A stretch of DNA of 64,000 nucleotides from the NCBI RefSeq assembly GCF_015319355.1, contig NZ_JADILU010000007.1, positions 62,001 to 126,000 of the forward strand, given 5' to 3'. This document shows positions 7,348 through 14,847 of this stretch, in pieces. The translations under genes were made by a program, and so were the position numbers. Origin of the DNA: Psychroserpens luteus. GTDB taxonomy: Bacteria; Bacteroidota; Bacteroidia; Flavobacteriales; Flavobacteriaceae. The notes beneath the pieces were generated by a model. That model made no database searches and had not been told where the DNA came from. It saw only the letters and a list, made by a program, of their open reading frames with translations. Positions within the stretch are counted from its first letter, which is position 1. Each line of letters opens with the position of its first letter.

Positions 7348-8631
7348 ATGCGTTTATCAATATTCAAAAATAGGGTTTTCCCAATAATTATAGTGTTTGT
7401 TTTAGTGATGATTTCTTGTGGCTCAAAATCTAAGAATGATTCTGCTCAAAATAATGAGATCCTGAAACAAGTTCAGGATGATAGTAATTCAAAATTTAGT
7501 GATGATATCATTGTTGCAGCTAATCGAACGGATGCTTACTTGCCTTTATTAAAAGGAAAACGTGTTGGAATTATAGCGAACCAGACGAGTGTGGTTTTTA
7601 AAGAGATTGCTTCGTCGCAAGTTTATCAAAATGACAATTACACTCATCTGGTTGATACTTTATTACAACGAAATGTCAACATCAAAAAAGTATTCGCTCC
7701 AGAGCATGGTTTTAGAGGTAAAGCAGATGCTGGTGAATTGGTTAAAGATGGTATTGATACCAAAACCAACTTACCTATAGTTTCTCTCTACGGAAAAAAT
7801 AAAAAACCATCTCCTGAGCAATTAGCAGATTTAGATGTTGTTATTTTTGATATTCAGGATGTTGGAGCCCGTTTTTACACTTACATTTCTAGTTTGCATT
7901 ATGTGATGGAAGCTTGCGCAGAAGCTAATATTCCTGTTATTATTTTAGACAGACCAAACCCAAACGGAAATTATATTGATGGTCCTATTTTGGAACCAGC
8001 ACATAAAAGTTTTGTAGGAATGCATCCAATACCTGTGGTTCATGGGATGACCATTGGTGAATATGCCAAAATGATAAATGGTCAAGGTTGGCTAGAGAAC
8101 AAGATAACGTGTGATATAACGGTTATTGAAATGCAAAACTATGCACACGATAAAACATATAATTTACCTATAAAACCATCTCCTAATTTACCAAACGATA
8201 AATCCATTAACCTCTATCCTAGTCTATGCTTTTTTGAAGGCACGAATGTCAATGCTGGTCGTGGGACTTCTAAACAGTTTCAGATTTATGGTAGTCCATA
8301 TTTAGATAAAACAGTTTATAGTTTTAAATATATCCCTATGCCAAATGAAGGTGCTAAATATCCAAAACATGATGGTATACTTTGCTATGGTGAGGATTTA
8401 AGCGAGCGTAAAAACCTTAATCAAATAGATTTAAGTTATTTGATTAAAGCGTATAAAAACTCAATTGATAAAAAGATATTTTTTAATGATTTCTTTACCA
8501 ACCTTGCTGGCACGAAGGCCTTACGAATGCAGATTGAATCTGGTGTTTCTGAAAAAGAGATAAAGGAAACTTGGGTTGATGGTTTAAAGAAATTTAGAAC
8601 TGTTAGAGCTCAGTATTTGATTTATGAATAG
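7348..8631 (+). CDS. NamZ-like exo-beta-N-acetylmuramidase (DUF1343) lipoprotein
   Basis: A 427-residue protein. Residues 1-23 are a lipoprotein signal with lipobox VMIS|C24, followed by a flexible linker to about residue 50. The DUF1343 domain fills the rest: VGIIANQTSV, FAPEHGFRG, DLDVVIFDIQDVGARFYTYISS, DRPNPNG, FFEGTNVNAGRGT. DUF1343 proteins include NamZ (GH171), which removes terminal MurNAc from peptidoglycan fragments, so a role in cell-wall recycling is likely. Codons for residues 37-43 come from a copy of a hairpin repeat (7454-7481), an insertion tolerated in the linker. A small membrane protein gene follows after 9 bases. Confidence 0.88.
   Translation: MRLSIFKNRVFPIIIVFVLVMISCGSKSKNDSAQNNEILKQVQDDSNSKFSDDIIVAANRTDAYLPLLKGKRVGIIANQTSVVFKEIASSQVYQNDNYTHLVDTLLQRNVNIKKVFAPEHGFRGKADAGELVKDGIDTKTNLPIVSLYGKNKKPSPEQLADLDVVIFDIQDVGARFYTYISSLHYVMEACAEANIPVIILDRPNPNGNYIDGPILEPAHKSFVGMHPIPVVHGMTIGEYAKMINGQGWLENKITCDITVIEMQNYAHDKTYNLPIKPSPNLPNDKSINLYPSLCFFEGTNVNAGRGTSKQFQIYGSPYLDKTVYSFKYIPMPNEGAKYPKHDGILCYGEDLSERKNLNQIDLSYLIKAYKNSIDKKIFFNDFFTNLAGTKALRMQIESGVSEKEIKETWVDGLKKFRTVRAQYLIYE
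7365..7372 (-). promoter_or_regulatory. -7 box of the LolE-type permease gene, inside the opposite CDS
   Basis: The minus strand reads TATTTTTG, a perfect TAnnTTTG, 27 bases before the TTG start at 7338. It lies within the first codons of the divergent DUF1343 gene. Confidence 0.5.
7454..7481 (+). repeat. hairpin repeat (ATCCTGAA/TTCAGGAT type) inside a CDS
   Basis: ATCCTGAA (7459-7466) and TTCAGGAT (7472-7479) flank the loop ACAAG. With flanks ATGAG and GA it matches the copy at 16602-16629 at every position but one. Here it is translated in frame in the linker of the DUF1343 lipoprotein. Confidence 0.7.
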
Positions 8632-8640
8632 GGAAAATAT

Positions 8641-9006
8641 ATGAGTCCAATTTCCATTATTGTGACATCTTTCATAATCATGTCTGTATTTGCGTTACTT
8701 TTCCAATACTATATTTGGAAAAGTTGCAAAGCTGATAAAATGATTATAGAAGAGCATTGGCAAAAATTTCTAAAAGCAGATTTAAAAAATAATATTGAAG
8801 GCATAAAAACATATGCAGATAAGTTGGTATGGAATAAACATATTGAAACGGAACAATTAAACATAATCATGGAAGCTATTAATTCTAGGGTTGAAAAATA
8901 TCCTGAATTCGAAAAACTATCTAATGTGATTTTCAATAAAAACAGGCATCTTGACAGACCACTTCCCTATTCTGGTAGTAGTGGAGGAAAGAAACAAAGT
9001 TGGTAA
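8641..9006 (+). CDS. small single-pass membrane protein, unknown function
   Basis: A 121-residue protein with one N-terminal membrane segment (about residues 4-25) and a cytoplasmic or periplasmic tail. The tail is mainly helical to residue 105 and ends in a Gly/Ser-rich, basic stretch (SGSSGGKKQSW). I do not recognise the family. It starts 9 bases after the DUF1343 stop and is probably cotranscribed with it. A hairpin repeat follows the stop. Confidence 0.6.
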   Translation: MSPISIIVTSFIIMSVFALLFQYYIWKSCKADKMIIEEHWQKFLKADLKNNIEGIKTYADKLVWNKHIETEQLNIIMEAINSRVEKYPEFEKLSNVIFNKNRHLDRPLPYSGSSGGKKQSW

Positions 9007-9020
9007 AATATTATAGATTA

Positions 9021-9049
9021 TAGATTCCGCATCAAGTGCGGAATGACAA
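9021..9049 (+). repeat. hairpin repeat (ATTCCGCA/TGCGGAAT type)
   Basis: ATTCCGCA (9024-9031) pairs with TGCGGAAT (9037-9044) around the loop TCAAG, inside TAGA...GACAA. The whole unit recurs at 13504-13532. It lies just after an operon end, as REP-like elements often do. Confidence 0.75.
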
Positions 9050-9285
9050 CTTTAATTGGAAACAAATTATTCTTACTCATTCTTAAGCAAGAAAAGCAAA
9101 TCAGTCATATCCAACAGCAACTCACAATCTTCAAATAATCTAACCAAAAAAACAATTCGTAGTGTAGCTTGAACCGCTACAAACACATGTTCCTTTTGAT
9201 TAAACTAGTTAAATTGGTTAATGGAATTTTAATAGACTTTGATTCAATACTTAAATTTACTTCGCTTTCGTTTTGTTCACTTCTA

Positions 9286-9966
9286 TTAATCACTGTAAGG
9301 CTTACCGTTTGGTCTCAAGTTTGTGCGTCTGTATTCTGCTCTTGATTGAACTTTTGAACGGTCTTTCTCAGTTAGATTATAAGATAAACTTACTTTTTCT
9401 TCAAAAGCTTCATAATCTTTATCTGAGTTATTATTTGCCAAGGTAGATGACACGTTATCTAATTCTAAATCAAAGTCTATTGAAATACTTGCTACATCAT
9501 TATCGTCTTCTAATATTGCATTATCAAGACTTGCAAGAGCAGTATCATCTAGACCTGCAATAGCAATATCAGATTCTAATGGAGAAGTATAATCAAACGG
9601 TAACAGTCGATCTAATTGAAACACAATAATTTTATCTGCTTGATAAAACATTACTGTATATTTACCTAGAGGCAATTCTTCTAAAGAAATTTTCGCACTC
9701 TTAACCGCAGGTTTAAAGTCAAAAACTTTTTCGGTCGTTTTATTCACAAAACGTACCTTTTTAAATAAATATTTATTTTCTAAGAGTAAAGAATCTTGTT
9801 GGTCTGATAGATCATGATTGAGCTCATAAGCCAACGGATTGACATTTTTTCTAATTGTAGTATAAGTTTCCTCTTGAGCAAATGCATTGCTGTTGCTTAT
9901 AAGTAGGAAAATCACTATTGCAAATAGGCGAGTTATTGGCACGCCAATGATAGTTAACTTGTTCAT
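9286..9966 (-). CDS. secreted protein of unknown function
   Basis: A 226-residue precursor with an N-terminal signal peptide (about residues 1-30, ending AFA|Q). A beta-rich central region (about 45-130) contains LPLGKYTVMFYQADKIIVFQ, which resembles a small carboxypeptidase-regulatory-like or Ig-like sandwich. An acidic Asp/Asn/Ser-rich stretch follows (130-190) and then a basic tail. No catalytic motif is visible and I do not recognise the family. It appears monocistronic, with weak promoter evidence. Confidence 0.6.
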   Translation of the reverse strand: MNKLTIIGVPITRLFAIVIFLLISNSNAFAQEETYTTIRKNVNPLAYELNHDLSDQQDSLLLENKYLFKKVRFVNKTTEKVFDFKPAVKSAKISLEELPLGKYTVMFYQADKIIVFQLDRLLPFDYTSPLESDIAIAGLDDTALASLDNAILEDDNDVASISIDFDLELDNVSSTLANNNSDKDYEAFEEKVSLSYNLTEKDRSKVQSRAEYRRTNLRPNGKPYSD

Positions 9967-10264
9967 GATTTGGGGTCATTTAAAGATTAAACTAAAAAAC
10001 TTCCAGCCTCGTTAAGAGAGCATTGGATTATTTTATGTTTTGCACTAAATTAACTTTTAGTTTTAGCCTAAAGCCAACTTAATTACATGACAAAGTTAAA
10101 GGCAATTACTGATTCGAATTAATATCTTAGATGTATTCTCAAAAAGAAACGATGAACGGAATATAATTACAAAAAAAGTAGACCAAATGCAGGATAGATT
10201 AGTGTTTGACAAAAAAAGAGCAACCGTAAATCGCTTAAAATGAACACTTAAACGAATGTCAAGT

Positions 10265-11137
10265 TTAATTATTTGATTTCCCAACCTGTATCACTCGATC
10301 AGGATAGTCTGAAATAATCCCATCAACCTTGAAATCAATCATCAAGTTGATATCTGCTACTTCATTTATGGTCCATGGTATGATTTTGAATCCGTTGTCT
10401 TGAAAATTAGAAATGCTTTTTTTATCTAGAAGTTTAAAATACGGACTTATAATCTCTGGTTTAAAAGAAAGTTCTTTAAGTTTAGAGTCTATAGATTCAT
10501 TTTCATCTACGAGCAATGCAGTAGTAAGTTCTGAGTTTTGGATCCTAACTTCTTCTAAAGCTCTTACATCAAAAGTTTGAATAATAGTTCTATTACTTAT
10601 GCCTTTAGTTTCTATGACACTAAGAACTAACTGCACAAATTCTTGAAGCTTTGGTGTGTAAATGCCATCATATTCTGGCATGCTTTTAATTTCTATATTA
10701 TAGAAAATGGTTTTACCAGACTCATTTTCAGCTAAATCAATAACTTCGGTTAGTAGTGGTTTATAGACTTTTTCGTTTCTCTGAAATGGGAATCTTGGAT
10801 GTTTTTTGCTTCCGCAGTCATATAATTTAATACTATCATATGTCATTGTGTATAAATTGAATGACTTCTCCAATTGTGGAGTTATCTCATTTCCGAAGAC
10901 ATCTAAAGCAATCTCATGATTCATAAAAGGCTCATGAGAAACGACTACTTTATGATCTTTTGAAATAACAACATCCAACTCTAAAGTTGTTACTTTAAGA
11001 TCTAATGCTTTTTTAAATGCCGGTAAAGAATTTTCGGGATGTAAGCCTCTACAGCCTCTGTGACCTTGAATATCCATTGGTTTTTGTGAGTTACAGTTAT
11101 ACAATATAACAAAGCTAAAGATCCAGAAATAACGCAT
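10265..11137 (-). CDS. glycerophosphodiester phosphodiesterase (GDPD) lipoprotein
   Basis: A 290-residue GDPD-family TIM barrel. The start has a short lipoprotein signal with ILYN|C15. Active-site residues are visible: GHRG (His26, Arg27), the PEN motif (Glu35, Asn36), LELDVV (Glu53, Asp55) and SHEP (His68); IEIKSMPEYD and PWTINE are later family signatures. It hydrolyses glycerophosphodiesters to glycerol-3-phosphate and an alcohol, probably in the periplasm. Its start overlaps the last base of the sterol desaturase stop, so the two are translationally coupled as the end of a four-gene operon running from 13392. Confidence 0.9.
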   Translation of the reverse strand: MRYFWIFSFVILYNCNSQKPMDIQGHRGCRGLHPENSLPAFKKALDLKVTTLELDVVISKDHKVVVSHEPFMNHEIALDVFGNEITPQLEKSFNLYTMTYDSIKLYDCGSKKHPRFPFQRNEKVYKPLLTEVIDLAENESGKTIFYNIEIKSMPEYDGIYTPKLQEFVQLVLSVIETKGISNRTIIQTFDVRALEEVRIQNSELTTALLVDENESIDSKLKELSFKPEIISPYFKLLDKKSISNFQDNGFKIIPWTINEVADINLMIDFKVDGIISDYPDRVIQVGKSNN

Positions 11138-11976
11138 TAATCTTGGGTTTTTATGGTTGTTGGATTTCGGTATTTATGAAACGGTTGCTTGAGAAGCTCT
11201 CCTATTTTACCATTAGCAACTTCATCTGGAAACGTATCTACACCATATATTATGGATTCTCTATCTAGAGTCATAAACGTCCCAAAGAGACGATCCCAAA
11301 TGGAAAAGATGTTTCCGTAGTTAGAATCTGTATATGGCAACTTATAATGATGATGTACTTTGTGCATATCTGGTGAGACAAAGACATAACTTAGGGCTTT
11401 ATCTACTTTTTTAGGCAACTTAATATTAGCATGTCCAAACTGTGTAGCAACTAATGATAGTGATTGGTATAGAAATACAATTGCAATTGGTGCTCCAACA
11501 ATAAAAACTCCAAATAATGTGAACGCAAAACGAATGATACTCTCCAAAGGGTGATGTCTATTTGCTGTTGTAGTATCTACGCTATGATCTGAGTGATGCA
11601 CCAAATGCACCATCCATAATGGTTTTACTTTATGTTCTACATAATGTGCTAAATAGGCACCTACAAAATCGAGTAACATAACTCCAAGCAACGCATAAGC
11701 CCAAAGTGGTAAATTTGGAATCCAGTTTATAATTCCAAAGTTATTTGTCTTTACCCAGTCTGCTGTTGCAACTAACGTAAATGCTAAAGTAAAATTTACA
11801 ATAATTGTAGTGAATGTAAAAAACAGGTTTGGTACTGCATGTTTCCATTTTTTGTATTTGAAATTAAATAATGGTAACGTGCCTTCAAGTAACCAGAATA
11901 ATGTGAGTCCGCCAACAAGAATCAGACTTCTATGAAGCGTAGGAATCGTTTCAAAGTAATTAATTATGGCTTCCAT
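11137..11976 (-). CDS. sterol desaturase / fatty acid hydroxylase family membrane protein
   Basis: A 279-residue membrane protein with about four to five hydrophobic segments and the di-iron histidine clusters of the family: HYVEH (111-115), HLVHH (124-128), the HHPLE site near 141, and HKVHHH (205-210). Such enzymes use O2 and a di-iron centre to hydroxylate or desaturate lipids. In Bacteroidota the substrate is usually unknown and may be sphingolipid, flavolipid or carotenoid. It lies between a thioredoxin-like protein and a GDPD lipoprotein in one operon, which fits envelope-lipid metabolism. Confidence 0.85.
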   Translation of the reverse strand: MEAIINYFETIPTLHRSLILVGGLTLFWLLEGTLPLFNFKYKKWKHAVPNLFFTFTTIIVNFTLAFTLVATADWVKTNNFGIINWIPNLPLWAYALLGVMLLDFVGAYLAHYVEHKVKPLWMVHLVHHSDHSVDTTTANRHHPLESIIRFAFTLFGVFIVGAPIAIVFLYQSLSLVATQFGHANIKLPKKVDKALSYVFVSPDMHKVHHHYKLPYTDSNYGNIFSIWDRLFGTFMTLDRESIIYGVDTFPDEVANGKIGELLKQPFHKYRNPTTIKTQD

Positions 11977-11981
11977 GAAAC

Positions 11982-12884
11982 TTATTGATTTGAGGTTATT
12001 ATCTGACTTGCTCTTTTCAAATTTACTAAAGAAAGTTTACTTCGCCATTCACTAGCACTTTTTTCATCATTTAATAAAAGATGAGCAGTAAAGTATAAAA
12101 AGGCAATTTCTGGTTCATCAGTACTATCTATTGTATAAGGATCTATACGTTTTAATTGTCTTAAAACTTTTCTAGGTCTATTGAGGACTAATTGTTGTTT
12201 GATTTTTTGAAGATTGATTTTTTGTTGATATAACTCAGATTTACCAATAGAATCCTGATCTAAATATGTTTGTGCCTCTTGAAAATAAATATCAGATAAG
12301 TTTATCATTTCTTGTCTTACCTTTGGAAGCACAAAGGTTGCCATATCTATATAACCAGCTCCTAATCTAAATGCAGAGTAGAAACTTCTCTTCTTTCTGT
12401 AAGCTAAATATTCTCCTTTTAAAAGCGACGTATTTAAAGCATACTTTAAAATAAAATCTGATATATTTAGGTAATTATCACTGTAAACAGTTTCTACATT
12501 TAAAATATTACCATTAACATCTAAAACTTTAATAGTATCATCATTAAATTTATTTATGTAGTCTGCATTTCTATCGTTTTTTATCTCATCAAATAACTCT
12601 GAATAATTTGATTCTGATACTTTTACAGGTATAAAATATTCCCAAATCAATTCGTTGACATATTCATTAGTAAACAGATCCTCAATAAGAACCTTTTTAC
12701 CATTATCAGCATTAATTATAACAGGCATTGGTATCAAAGTAGATTCTTCCCACATCATCAAAACCATCTTATCTTGAATAGTAGCTAAACGTTTAGCTGC
12801 CTCCAAAGACGTGTTCCATTCTCTAATTTGGGAAAAACCAGATATTGAAACAAAAAATATTAGAACTACAATTAGTTTTTTCAT
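11982..12884 (-). CDS. exported thioredoxin-like protein without CxxC
   Basis: A 300-residue precursor with a signal peptide (residues 1-18, ending GFS|Q). The segment from REWNTSLEAAKRLATIQDKMVLMMWE to about residue 135 has the layout of DUF255/thioredoxin_7 domains, but the active-site cysteines are absent. The remainder is helical with TPR-like spacing (YLDQDSIGKSELYQQK... RIDPYTID...AFLYFTAHLLL). It may be a redox-inactive periplasmic scaffold. It follows the YkgJ-like gene by 7 bases and precedes the desaturase by 5. Confidence 0.6.
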   Translation of the reverse strand: MKKLIVVLIFFVSISGFSQIREWNTSLEAAKRLATIQDKMVLMMWEESTLIPMPVIINADNGKKVLIEDLFTNEYVNELIWEYFIPVKVSESNYSELFDEIKNDRNADYINKFNDDTIKVLDVNGNILNVETVYSDNYLNISDFILKYALNTSLLKGEYLAYRKKRSFYSAFRLGAGYIDMATFVLPKVRQEMINLSDIYFQEAQTYLDQDSIGKSELYQQKINLQKIKQQLVLNRPRKVLRQLKRIDPYTIDSTDEPEIAFLYFTAHLLLNDEKSASEWRSKLSLVNLKRASQIITSNQ

Positions 12885-12891
12885 GGCTATC

Positions 12892-13392
12892 TTAAAGATT
12901 AATATTTTTTTTCATGGCTTCAACAATGTTATATGCTGCGGGACAAATCGCCACATTTTTTAAAGTTAGATTTGAGATCTGCTGAAATTTCTTTCTATCT
13001 GTATGTGGAAACTCTCTACAAGCCTTTGGTCTCACCTCATAAATAGAGCAGTAATTATCTGCACCCAAAAACGTGCAAGGTACAGACTGCAACACATAAT
13101 CATTCTCTTCATCTAAATGTAAATAGGTATCAATGAATTGTTGTTGCTTCATTTTAAAAAATTTAGCAATCCGTTCTATATCTTTTGGTGTAAATAGAGG
13201 TCCCGTTGTTTTACAGCAATTGGCACACTCTAAACAATCTGTACGTTCAAATTCTTCTTCATGCAGTTCTTGCATGAGGTAATCAAGCTTTTTTGGTGGC
13301 TTTTTTTTAAGCTTCGTAAAGAAGGTTTTATTTTCCTTATGCTTATCTTTGGCGAGCTTTGGAAGACTTTCTATTTTGGGTTTGATATTCAA
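12892..13392 (-). CDS. YkgJ family cysteine cluster protein
   Basis: A 166-residue protein with the conserved cysteine pattern of the YkgJ/UPF0153 family: C53xxC56xxC59C60 (DCLECANCC), then PCTFLGADNYC and RPKACREFP with further cysteines. Family members bind Fe or Zn; the function is unknown. The start is TTG at 13392, because no in-frame ATG exists upstream or near and a perfect -7 box lies 16 bases before it. The N-terminal 40 residues are very Lys-rich. It is the first gene of the four-gene operon. Confidence 0.85.
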   Translation of the reverse strand: MNIKPKIESLPKLAKDKHKENKTFFTKLKKKPPKKLDYLMQELHEEEFERTDCLECANCCKTTGPLFTPKDIERIAKFFKMKQQQFIDTYLHLDEENDYVLQSVPCTFLGADNYCSIYEVRPKACREFPHTDRKKFQQISNLTLKNVAICPAAYNIVEAMKKNINL

Positions 13393-13407
13393 AATTCAAG
13401 GTTTAAA

Positions 13408-13415
13408 CAAAGATA
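13408..13415 (-). promoter_or_regulatory. -7 box of the YkgJ/desaturase/GDPD operon
   Basis: The minus strand reads TATCTTTG, a perfect TAnnTTTG, 15 bases before the TTG start at 13392. It supports that non-ATG start. Confidence 0.6.
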
Positions 13416-13503
13416 ATCAAACTTGCCATTTAGAGCGAGATGAAGAATCTTTAAATTGATTAGGTTCTAAAATCACTTAAATAGCAAAAGCTATTAATTA
13501 AAA

Positions 13504-13532
13504 TAGATTCCGCATCAAGTGCGGAATGACAA
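13504..13532 (+). repeat. hairpin repeat (ATTCCGCA/TGCGGAAT type), second copy
   Basis: Stem arms are 13507-13514 and 13520-13527 around TCAAG, identical to the unit at 9021-9049. It ends four bases before the methyltransferase ATG and supplies its leader. A GTG inside it (13519) opens the downstream frame but belongs to the repeat. Confidence 0.75.
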
Positions 13533-13536
13533 AAAA

Positions 13537-14232
13537 ATGAAAGACCTTTTTGGTAAAGCCTTACAAGATTATTTCAACAATAATTATACCGAAGACCTCA
13601 TCACCTCAACTAATATTTCTGGTGAAGACGAGTTACCTATTCCCTATCTTTTTAGAAGTTATTCGGAAATGCCCAAACTAGAGCAAAAGGCTTTACAATT
13701 AGCAAAAGGAAACGTTTTAGATGTTGGTTGTGGTTCCGGAAGTCATAGTTTATATCTTCAAGAGAAAGGTTTCAAAGTGAGAGCAATTGATATTTCTGAA
13801 GGTGCTGTTGACGTTGCTAAAAAACGTGGTGTTGAGCATGTAGAACAAAAAGACATCCTTAAAGAAACCGATACTTTTGACACTATTCTTTTATTAATGA
13901 ATGGAACTGGTATTTTCCAAGAGGTCTCTCAAGTGTCTAAATACCTCAATCATTTAAAATCGCTTTTAAATCCTGGTGGTCAAATCTTAATCGATTCTTC
14001 AGATATTAAATATATGTATGAAGATGAAGATGGCGGATTATGGATAGACACCAACGCAAATTATTACGGAGAATTAGATTATTTCTTAAGTTACAAAGGC
14101 GAAGAAGAAGAGAAAATGAAATGGTTGTATCTAGATTTTGAGCGTTTGCAATTGGCTTGCGAAGCTGTTGGCTTGCAATGTGAGAAGGTTTTGGATGGTG
14201 AACATTTTGATTTTTTGGTGCGGATTACTTAA
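13537..14232 (+). CDS. class I SAM-dependent methyltransferase
   Basis: A 231-residue Rossmann methyltransferase. Motif I is LDVGCGSGSHS (61-71), followed by AIDISEGAVDVAKKRG (motif II region) and ILLLMNGTGIFQE (motif IV). The substrate is unknown. I start it at ATG 13537 rather than the in-frame GTG at 13519, because the extra six residues are encoded by the hairpin repeat. Expression may be influenced by that hairpin in the leader. The closest relatives I recall are annotated only as methyltransferases. Confidence 0.82.
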   Translation: MKDLFGKALQDYFNNNYTEDLITSTNISGEDELPIPYLFRSYSEMPKLEQKALQLAKGNVLDVGCGSGSHSLYLQEKGFKVRAIDISEGAVDVAKKRGVEHVEQKDILKETDTFDTILLLMNGTGIFQEVSQVSKYLNHLKSLLNPGGQILIDSSDIKYMYEDEDGGLWIDTNANYYGELDYFLSYKGEEEEKMKWLYLDFERLQLACEAVGLQCEKVLDGEHFDFLVRIT

Positions 14233-14251
14233 GAACTATTTTTTTTGTGAT

Positions 14252-14354
14252 AGATTCTTCGCTATGCTCTGAATGACATATCGCTTTTTAACAATGATCT
14301 ATTTAGAATTGAAGTTCACGTTGTCATTCAGAAAGAGGAACGACTGAAGAATCT
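14252..14354. repeat. ~100 bp inverted-repeat element, copy A (left flank of GIY-YIG gene)
   Basis: The element begins AGATTCTTC (14252-14260) and ends GAAGAATCT (14346-14354), a 9-bp terminal inverted repeat. A second pair, TCTGAATGACA and TGTCATTCAGA, lies inside. The core ATTTAGAATTGAAGTTCA is shared with copy B. It ends one base before the stop codon of the GIY-YIG gene. Confidence 0.75.
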
Positions 14355-14355
14355 T

Positions 14356-14661
14356 TTATATAGTATCGTTTAAAAAAGCCCACTCTGAATTAAAATTCAT
14401 AATTAAGTCTTCTTTTTTCAATCGACTAAATCCTTTTATCTGCTTTTCTCTTTTGATCGCAACATCAATTTCAAAAAAATGCTCATAATACACTAAAAAG
14501 AAGCATTTGTATTTAGTAGTAAATGCTTTTGAAAATGGCAATGGATTTTTGTGAGAATATAATCTTTCCTTCAAATTATTAGTGACACCTGTATAAAGAA
14601 CAGTCTTGTTTTTATTTGTTAGAATATATACATAATAGTTATGTGACCCTTTAGTTTTCAT
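14356..14661 (-). CDS. GIY-YIG nuclease family protein (URI-type, single domain)
   Basis: A 101-residue protein that is all GIY-YIG domain. YYVYIL (9-14) and LYTGVT (22-27) are the two signature strands, Arg33 in LKERLYSHK is the conserved arginine, and AIKREKQIKGFSR is the helix typical of stand-alone UvrC-intron-type (URI) proteins. The catalytic Glu is probably within that helix, or in FEID just before it. Such proteins are predicted endonucleases of unknown role. The gene fills the space between two copies of a ~100 bp repeat almost exactly (14354 and 14675), which suggests it travels with, or acts on, those repeats. Confidence 0.88.
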   Translation of the reverse strand: MKTKGSHNYYVYILTNKNKTVLYTGVTNNLKERLYSHKNPLPFSKAFTTKYKCFFLVYYEHFFEIDVAIKREKQIKGFSRLKKEDLIMNFNSEWAFLNDTI

Positions 14662-14674
14662 AGTTTGAAATTAA

Positions 14675-14774
14675 AGATTCTTCGCTGTGCTCTGAATGAC
14701 ATATCGCAATCTTAATTACAAATTTAGAATTGAAGTTCAATTTGTCATTCAGAAGGAGGCACGACTGAAGAATC
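14675..14774. repeat. ~100 bp inverted-repeat element, copy B (right flank of GIY-YIG gene)
   Basis: Starts AGATTCTTCGCTGTGC and ends CGACTGAAGAATC. It shares GACATATCGC and ATTTAGAATTGAAGTTCA with copy A and has the same orientation, so the GIY-YIG gene is bracketed by direct repeats that are themselves imperfect palindromes. Confidence 0.75.
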
Positions 14775-14801
14775 CAATATGCATTATCTCACTTTAATTA
14801 A

Positions 14802-14830
14802 AGATTCTTCGCTGCGCTCTGAATGACATA
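14802..14830 (+). repeat. half copy of the same repeat (left arm only)
   Basis: AGATTCTTCGCTGCGCTCTG followed by AATGACATAT repeats the left arm of copies A and B. The right arm is missing. It lies 17 bases from the end of the amidohydrolase gene. Confidence 0.65.
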
Positions 14831-14847
14831 TTTCATGCTAAAAATCA

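Noticed and set aside
13519-13536. GTG start giving a longer methyltransferase
   Set aside because: The GTG lies inside a hairpin repeat also present at 9021-9049. The ATG at 13537 gives a normal N-terminus.
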